Source of the DNA: Candidatus Hydrothermarchaeota archaeon
GTDB taxonomy: Archaea > Hydrothermarchaeota > Hydrothermarchaeia > Hydrothermarchaeales > WAQR01
Direction of reading: 5' to 3'
DNA length: 17,828 bases
Assembly (NCBI GenBank): GCA_015520145.1
Contig: WAQR01000254.1
Coordinates: 1 to 17,828 of the forward strand
Below the pieces are notes generated by a model. The model did not search any database. It saw nothing but the letters and a program-made list of their open reading frames with translations, and was not told where the DNA came from. Within the stretch, counting starts at the first letter, position 1; the number at the start of each line of letters is the position of its first letter. This document shows, piece by piece, positions 14,161 through 17,828 of this stretch. A program made the translations under genes and the position numbers.

Positions 14161-15224
14161 CTTACAAGTCCTTCTTCATCTACATATCTCTCAATTAACT
14201 CATCTATCCTATTTGAATACCATCCTCTTTTAATAAATTTGGGATAGATGCAGAGCCTCTCTTTAAGAGTGAGTCCCATGTCCCTTACTGCCTTCTCCAT
14301 GCTCTCTATCCTTGGCCACTGCATCAGGGGGTTGACATAGTCTATTGTGACAGGTGAGACTCCACCAAGGTCTGTTGCACCGCTTTTTAAAAGCGTTTTC
14401 CACTTCTCTGGATCTGGGTTCAGGTTCGGCGGGACCTGGATGTCCATGTCTGGCATCATCGCCCTTGCAGTCTTTATGACATCAACCATCAGTTCAATGG
14501 AAGGCTCTTTATGGTTTTCCATGGGGGTGTTAGGTTTTGGCTTGAAGTTTTGGATTATCACTTCCTGGATATGATGATACCTGTCATCCAGCTCTTTTAT
14601 GGCCAGCAGTGAGGCGGTGATCTCGTCTCTGGTCTCGCCGATTCCAATCAATATCCCTGTCGTAAACGGTATCTTAAACCGCCCGGCAGCCTCGATTACA
14701 CCTATCCTCTTTTCAGGGGCTTTCCCGGGGCTGAATTCGTGTGGCATACCCTTTTCACATAATCGACTGCTCGAACTCTCCAGCATCAACCCCATACTCG
14801 CGTTTACGTCTTTTAAAAGTTTCAGTTCGTCCTCACCAATCACCCCTGGATTTGAATGTGGTAAAAGCCCGATATCAATTGCCTCCTCGCACAGGTCGTA
14901 CAGATATTCGATTATGCTCTGATACCCCCATGACTCAAGCCTGTCTTTTATCAGAGGCTCTGACTCAGGCCGTTCTCCAAAGGTAAATAACGCTTCCTTG
15001 CATCCATGTTCTCTCCCTGCTTTTAGAAGGGTTCTTACCTGATCTTTTCTCATAATATGAATGTCCTGCCTGGCAGATACGGCAGACCTAGTAGATATGG
15101 CAGACCTGGTAGACCCAGTAGACCTGGCAGCCCTGAACCCGCAATAACCGCAGCGGTTCCTGCATGCGTTTGTCAGTGGTATGAATACATTCTTTGAATA
15201 TGTGACCGCCTGCAATACTTTCAC
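14157..15224 (-). CDS. cofG: F420 biosynthesis radical SAM enzyme CofG (FO synthase subunit 1)
   Basis: CofG closes the deazaflavin ring to give 7,8-didemethyl-8-hydroxy-5-deazariboflavin (FO). The radical-SAM motif CRNRCGYC (C21, C25, C28) is intact. Later family blocks are EALFTFGERPE, GLLPHSNPGVI, MGLMLESSS, PFTTGILIGIGET, EVIIQNFKPKPNTPM, IQVPPNLNPDP and ATDLGGVSPVTIDYVNP. The length of 355 is a little above the usual 325-340 because an 18-residue R/S/T/A repeat (34-51) is inserted just after the cluster motif. The start is GTG at 15224, because an in-frame stop lies 18 nt upstream and no ATG is available before the cysteines. It is the first gene of the cofG-cofH pair and is divergent from metV. 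Confidence 0.95.
   Translation of the reverse strand: MKVLQAVTYSKNVFIPLTNACRNRCGYCGFRAARSTGSTRSAISTRSAVSARQDIHIMRKDQVRTLLKAGREHGCKEALFTFGERPESEPLIKDRLESWGYQSIIEYLYDLCEEAIDIGLLPHSNPGVIGEDELKLLKDVNASMGLMLESSSSRLCEKGMPHEFSPGKAPEKRIGVIEAAGRFKIPFTTGILIGIGETRDEITASLLAIKELDDRYHHIQEVIIQNFKPKPNTPMENHKEPSIELMVDVIKTARAMMPDMDIQVPPNLNPDPEKWKTLLKSGATDLGGVSPVTIDYVNPLMQWPRIESMEKAVRDMGLTLKERLCIYPKFIKRGWYSNRIDELIERYVDEEGLVR
15072..15125 (-). repeat. Six tandem 9-nt coding repeats inside cofG
   Basis: Read in the cofG direction, six consecutive 9-mers follow the pattern NNN-TCT-RCY (for example AGGTCTACT, GGGTCTACC, AGGTCTGCC). They encode RST GST RSA IST RSA VSA. The array is in frame and lies directly after the CxxxCxxC motif, where other CofG proteins have a short loop. 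Confidence 0.85.
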
Positions 15225-15301
15225 CTGATAGAAATATATTTAATAATATTTAATAGTTACACTTATACACTTAAATTACAGTTATCATAATCTATCTTGG
15301 A
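15225..15301. promoter_or_regulatory. Divergent promoter region between cofG and metV
   Basis: This 77-nt AT-rich gap must serve both directions. For cofG, a minus-strand ATTAAATATT around 15244-15254 sits about 25 nt before the GTG start, suggesting a very short leader. For metV, acttatacac and cttaaatta at 15261-15279 are TATA candidates. Shared control of F420 synthesis and the C1 reductase is therefore possible. Confidence 0.45.
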
Positions 15302-15316
15302 GTGAGAGTGATAAAG

Positions 15317-16036
15317 ATGATTATTACCAGGCAGAAAACCTTTGATGAAATAGAGGCGATGGTTGACGACCATGATTATAATAAGATAGCACTCATAGGC
15401 TGCGGGGGCTGTGTCGCATTCTATCACCAGGGTGGCAGGAAGGAGACCGTAGAGCTCGCTGAGAAGCTCAAAGCCGGGAGCAGGGATGTAATAACAGGGA
15501 TTGCAAACAGGCAGTGTTATCTTTGCAGGGAAGAGGATGTAAGGGATTTAAATGATGCAGATACATTAAAAAAGGTTTCAAGAGAGATAGAGGGTTTTGA
15601 TAATCTAGACGGTGTGGAAGCGGTGATAAGTCTGGCCTGCGGTGTCGGTGTACAGAACCTTGCAAACCTTGTTGAGATACCTGTGATCCCAGCACAAAAT
15701 ACGATGTTCATGGGAAAGAGGCGGGTTAGAGGCGATTTCGATATCGAACAGTGTATCGGGTGCGGTGACTGCATCCTGGGTCTTACAGGCGGGATATGTC
15801 CTGTGACCAGATGTGCCAAGAGCCTTATGAACGGGCCGTGTGGCGGTGTGTTTAAAGGCAACTGCGAGGTCAGCCAGAGCAGGGTATCGAAACACCCTGT
15901 CCCGTGTGCATGGATACTGATTTATAAAAAACTCAAAAAGCTTGGCAGACTCGACAATATGAAAAAGATCAGGCCCGCAAGGGACTTTGTAAAGTCGGCC
16001 AATATGAGGATGCTGGAGGTGGAGCAGGTTGGCTGA
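15317..16036 (+). CDS. metV: MetV, cysteine-rich partner of methylene-tetrahydropterin reductase
   Basis: A 239-residue MetV-type protein, known from acetogens as the iron-sulfur/zinc partner of MetF. Cysteines are at 29 and 32 (GCGGC), 67 and 70 (CYLC), 108 (LACGVG), then a dense cluster: C146, C149, C152, C161, C166 and C175. The segment CGDCILGLTGGICPVTRCAK, followed by NGPCGG, is the MetV family signature (MTHFR C-terminal domain). These cysteines can hold iron-sulfur or zinc centres for electron delivery to MetF. The ATG at 15317 gives MIITRQKTFDEI and has GTGAT shortly before it. A GTG at 15302 in frame would add five residues. The stop overlaps the metF start by 8 nt, showing translational coupling and a stoichiometric complex. 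The electron donor (F420H2, ferredoxin or a quinone-linked complex) cannot be read from sequence. Confidence 0.9.
   Translation: MIITRQKTFDEIEAMVDDHDYNKIALIGCGGCVAFYHQGGRKETVELAEKLKAGSRDVITGIANRQCYLCREEDVRDLNDADTLKKVSREIEGFDNLDGVEAVISLACGVGVQNLANLVEIPVIPAQNTMFMGKRRVRGDFDIEQCIGCGDCILGLTGGICPVTRCAKSLMNGPCGGVFKGNCEVSQSRVSKHPVPCAWILIYKKLKKLGRLDNMKKIRPARDFVKSANMRMLEVEQVG
16015..16020 (+). promoter_or_regulatory. Ribosome-binding site deciding the TTG start of metF
   Basis: GGAGGT inside the end of metV lies 8 nt before TTG at 16029. The next ATG in frame (16056) is too far away and would remove the conserved N-terminus. Confidence 0.7.
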
Positions 16037-16922
16037 CAGGTTGTTCTCGAAATTCATGGAGTCTGTAAAGAGCAGGGAATTTACAATCTCAGGCGAAATC
16101 GACCCGCCAAAGGACGTAAACAGGGAAGCAGTTGAAGAGCAGGTGAGCTGCCTAAAAGACCATGTCGTGGCAGCAAATGTCACAGACAACCCGATCGGCG
16201 ATGTCATCATGAACACGTTTGCTCCATGTGTTATCATGCAGGAGATGGGGCTTGAGGCCATATACCAGGCCACATGCAGGGACAGGAACAGGATAGCACT
16301 CCAGAGCGATATTATTGGAGCTGCTGCTGTTGGAATAAAAAATGTCCTCGCCCTTACAGGTGACCATACCAGGATGGGCAACCATCCTCAGGCGAAACCT
16401 GTCTTTGATTTCGATTCCGTACTTTTGACGCAGACCATAAGGAAGATGGTGGATGAAGGGAAGAACTGGGCAGGGCTGGAGCTCGAACACCCCCCCAAGC
16501 TGCATGTCGGGGTGGGATTAAGCCCGGGTCTTGACCCACTAGAACCTGAGATAATCAAGCTGGAGAAGAAGATAGAGGCAGGGGCAGAGTTTGCCCAGAC
16601 CCAGTGTGTTTACGATGTCAGGATACTTGAAAGGCTAAAAGAGGAGACGTCACATCTTGAGATACCCATCCTCCCAGGACTTGCACCACTTAGGAGTATC
16701 GGGATGGCAAAGTTCATGCTCAAATATGTACCTGGTATCAGCATCCCTGATGAGATGCTAAAACAGCTTGAGACTAGTAAGGACCTAAAAGAAACCACCA
16801 TCGATATGACCGCAGAGCTTATCAGGACGGTTAAAGAGATGGGGTTTGCAGGGGTGCATATCATGCCTGTGGGAATGGATGCCCAGGTGGGCGAGATGAT
16901 TAAGAGGAGCGGGGTAAGGTAA
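16029..16922 (+). CDS. metF: MetF-family methylenetetrahydrofolate / methylene-H4MPT reductase
   Basis: A TIM-barrel flavoprotein family that reduces methylene- to methyl-tetrahydropterin (reversible). Residues 18-28 read FTISGEIDPPK, where E23 matches the catalytic Glu of the bacterial enzyme (SFEFFPP). NVTDNP (50-55) and LALTGDH (107-113) with D112 are the FAD/substrate-binding positions, followed by GVGLSPGLDP and QTQCVYD. The 297 residues equal the standard MetF length. The start is TTG at 16029, fixed by a GGAGGT 8 nt upstream, and it overlaps metV. In archaea that run methanogenesis in either direction the usual enzyme is the unrelated, F420-dependent Mer. ANME-1 genomes lack mer and have MetF in its place, so here the substrate may be methylene-tetrahydromethanopterin. 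That is inference. Confidence 0.93.
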   Translation: MADRLFSKFMESVKSREFTISGEIDPPKDVNREAVEEQVSCLKDHVVAANVTDNPIGDVIMNTFAPCVIMQEMGLEAIYQATCRDRNRIALQSDIIGAAAVGIKNVLALTGDHTRMGNHPQAKPVFDFDSVLLTQTIRKMVDEGKNWAGLELEHPPKLHVGVGLSPGLDPLEPEIIKLEKKIEAGAEFAQTQCVYDVRILERLKEETSHLEIPILPGLAPLRSIGMAKFMLKYVPGISIPDEMLKQLETSKDLKETTIDMTAELIRTVKEMGFAGVHIMPVGMDAQVGEMIKRSGVR

Positions 16923-16965
16923 AAGGATGAGGGGGTAACGGCAGGGTAAGAAAAGGGTGGTAAGG

Positions 16966-17442
16966 GTGAAAATCGGAATCATATCAGATACACACGACAA
17001 TCTTGATGCAATCGAGAAGGCGGTCAGTATCTTTAATGAGAGGGGGGTCTCGACAGTCATCCATGCAGGTGACCTCATCTCGCCATTTACTGCCAGCAGA
17101 TTCAAGGATCTGGATGGTGAGTTCCTTGCAGTGTTTGGAAACAACGATGGTGAAAAGGATGTGTTAAAGGAGAGATTTTCAATAGCAGATTTTAGAGAAG
17201 TTGAGTGTGGCGGTAAAAAGATTGCTGTATACCACGGTACTATTGAAGCGTTTGTGGATTCGATGGTTAAAAGCAGAAAATATGACGTGGTCGTAAGGGG
17301 GCATTCTCATAGTCCCCTGTCATCTATCGAGGATGGTGTCCTGGTCATCAATCCCGGGGAGGCATGTGGCTACCTGACTGGAAAAAGGACGGTCTGTATT
17401 CTGGACTTAAAGGATATGAGAGAAGAGATTATAGAGTTTTAG
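16966..17442 (+). CDS. MJ0936/YfcE-type metallophosphodiesterase
   Basis: A small calcineurin-like phosphoesterase of 158 residues. Metal ligands are all visible: D8 and H10 (SDTHDN), D36 (HAGDL), N59 (GNND), H90 (YHGT), and H113 and H115 (GHSHSP), with the final NPGE loop. The archaeal homologue MJ0936 hydrolyses phosphodiesters using Ni or Mn; the physiological substrate is unknown. The usual family start is MKIGIxSDTHDN, which matches GTG at 16966 with GGTGG 5 nt before it. An upstream in-frame GTG at 16957 would add three residues. It lies 43 nt after metF on the same strand, so co-transcription is likely, but no functional link to C1 metabolism is known. Confidence 0.92.
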   Translation: MKIGIISDTHDNLDAIEKAVSIFNERGVSTVIHAGDLISPFTASRFKDLDGEFLAVFGNNDGEKDVLKERFSIADFREVECGGKKIAVYHGTIEAFVDSMVKSRKYDVVVRGHSHSPLSSIEDGVLVINPGEACGYLTGKRTVCILDLKDMREEIIEF

Positions 17443-17443
17443 T

Positions 17444-17690
17444 TCAGGATTCCCGCTGTTTCGGTTGATATTCCCTATACCTGAGATGAACCCAATTTGT
17501 GCTGTAATCTGTTTGGCATCGAGGAGACGTTCTTCTTTGCTTAAAATTCAAGGACTTCCTGACAAGCCTTGAGATGCAGCCCCGTGAGGTCAGATTGTTT
17601 CGCTCCACATAGGAGGTGTTAACCTTCCGTACCCCGATTTAAACCTTGGCGAAACCTCTGGCAGATAACACAATTTTAAAAACTGTACCT
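17444..17690 (-). pseudogene. IS1-type transposase C-terminal fragment, frameshifted
   Basis: On the minus strand a frame ending at TGA 17444-17446 reads VNTSYVERNNLTSRGCISRL and then VRKSLNF, the signature C-terminal block of IS1-family DDE transposases (the form INTSYVERxNLTxR). Just upstream, another frame reads LPEVSPRFKSGYGR. One lost base near 17624-17629 would join GYGR to VNTS. The catalytic-Asp regions and a start codon are absent, so this is a dead remnant. It begins directly after the phosphodiesterase stop, suggesting insertion downstream of that gene followed by decay. Confidence 0.75.
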
Positions 17691-17728
17691 AAAATAAAAT
17701 AAAAATAAATGGAAAAGAATTAAAAACT
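17690..17728 (-). terminator. U-rich terminator of the right-edge zinc-ribbon gene
   Basis: Read on the minus strand this is TTTTTAATTCTTTTCC then TTTATTTTTATTTTATTTTA, starting about 25 nt after the stop of the edge gene. Repeated T tracts are typical archaeal terminators. Confidence 0.55.
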
Positions 17729-17753
17729 TATTCTCGCATTATTATCCGTTATC

Positions 17754-17828
17754 TTAGTATCTTTTTGGTCTTCGTTTTGAATAGCAATCCCTACAGTAAA
17801 CCGGTCTTGTGCCATCGGGTTTGAAAGG
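17754..17828 (-). CDS. C-terminal end of a CxxC zinc-ribbon protein (partial, runs off right edge)
   Basis: From the window edge the minus strand reads PFKPDGTRPVYCRDCYSKRR and then PKRY before a TAA stop at 17754-17756. This is the second half of a short zinc ribbon of the CxxC-x17-CxxC type, in which a phenylalanine/proline strand is followed by 'RPVYCRDCY'. The first CxxC and everything N-terminal lie beyond the window. In other genomes this ribbon is found alone or attached to other domains, so the role of the full protein cannot be given. A U-rich terminator follows. Confidence 0.7.
   Translation of the reverse strand, partial: PFKPDGTRPVYCRDCYSKRRPKRY

Noticed and set aside
15605..16381. 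Minus-strand open frame of 258 codons
   Set aside because: Antisense to well-supported metV and metF; no motif or start signal.

Overview
The window is archaeal. It carries an archaeal threonyl-tRNA synthetase with the archaea-specific N-terminal editing domain, a family B DNA polymerase, a cis-prenyltransferase, a KaiC-type ATPase and both F420 radical-SAM genes (cofG, cofH). Promoters look archaeal (TATA boxes about 25-30 nt before starts, some apparently leaderless). A MetV-MetF pair divergent from cofG/cofH points to a C1-metabolising euryarchaeon. MetF-type methylene-pterin reductases instead of Mer are a noted trait of ANME-1 (Methanophagales) and relatives, so I infer that neighbourhood. 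No 16S or mcr gene is present to prove it.

Layout. (1) 1-3222, minus strand: polB, then a small PRC-barrel protein, then the N-terminal part of a secreted FG-GAP-like repeat protein running off the left edge. (2) 3470-8198, plus strand: a three-gene sugar module made of a GT4 glycosyltransferase fused to a probable (alpha/alpha)6 domain, a second GT4 glycosyltransferase, and a GH130 mannoside phosphorylase-family protein. (3) 8199-8552: a frameshifted minus-strand gene remnant, four helically phased decamers, a promoter and a leader palindrome in front of thrS. (4) 8553-10454: thrS. (5) 10484-11891, minus: cis-prenyltransferase and a helix-turn-helix protein with its own leaderless promoter. 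(6) 11892-12341: a 450-nt non-coding stretch with short inverted and direct repeats. (7) 12342-13052, plus: a KaiC-like ATPase whose best start codon is AUA. (8) 13042-15224, minus: cofG-cofH, overlapping by 4 nt. (9) 15317-17442, plus: metV, metF and an MJ0936/YfcE-type phosphodiesterase. (10) 17443-17828: a broken IS1-type transposase fragment and the last 24 residues of a CxxC zinc-ribbon protein on the minus strand.

How the genes may work together. CofG and CofH build the deazaflavin chromophore of F420. MetV/MetF probably interconvert methylene and methyl groups on the C1-carrier pterin, so the divergent block joins a C1 redox step with cofactor supply. The two GT4 proteins and GH130 look like a self-contained oligosaccharide synthesis and turnover unit. 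The cis-prenyltransferase would make the polyprenyl carrier for cell-surface glycans. The main points of interest are the GT4/GT4/GH130 module, the MetVF-CofGH arrangement, the AUA start of the KaiC-like gene, a 9-nt repeat expansion beside the iron-sulfur motif of CofG, and two decayed mobile-element fragments.
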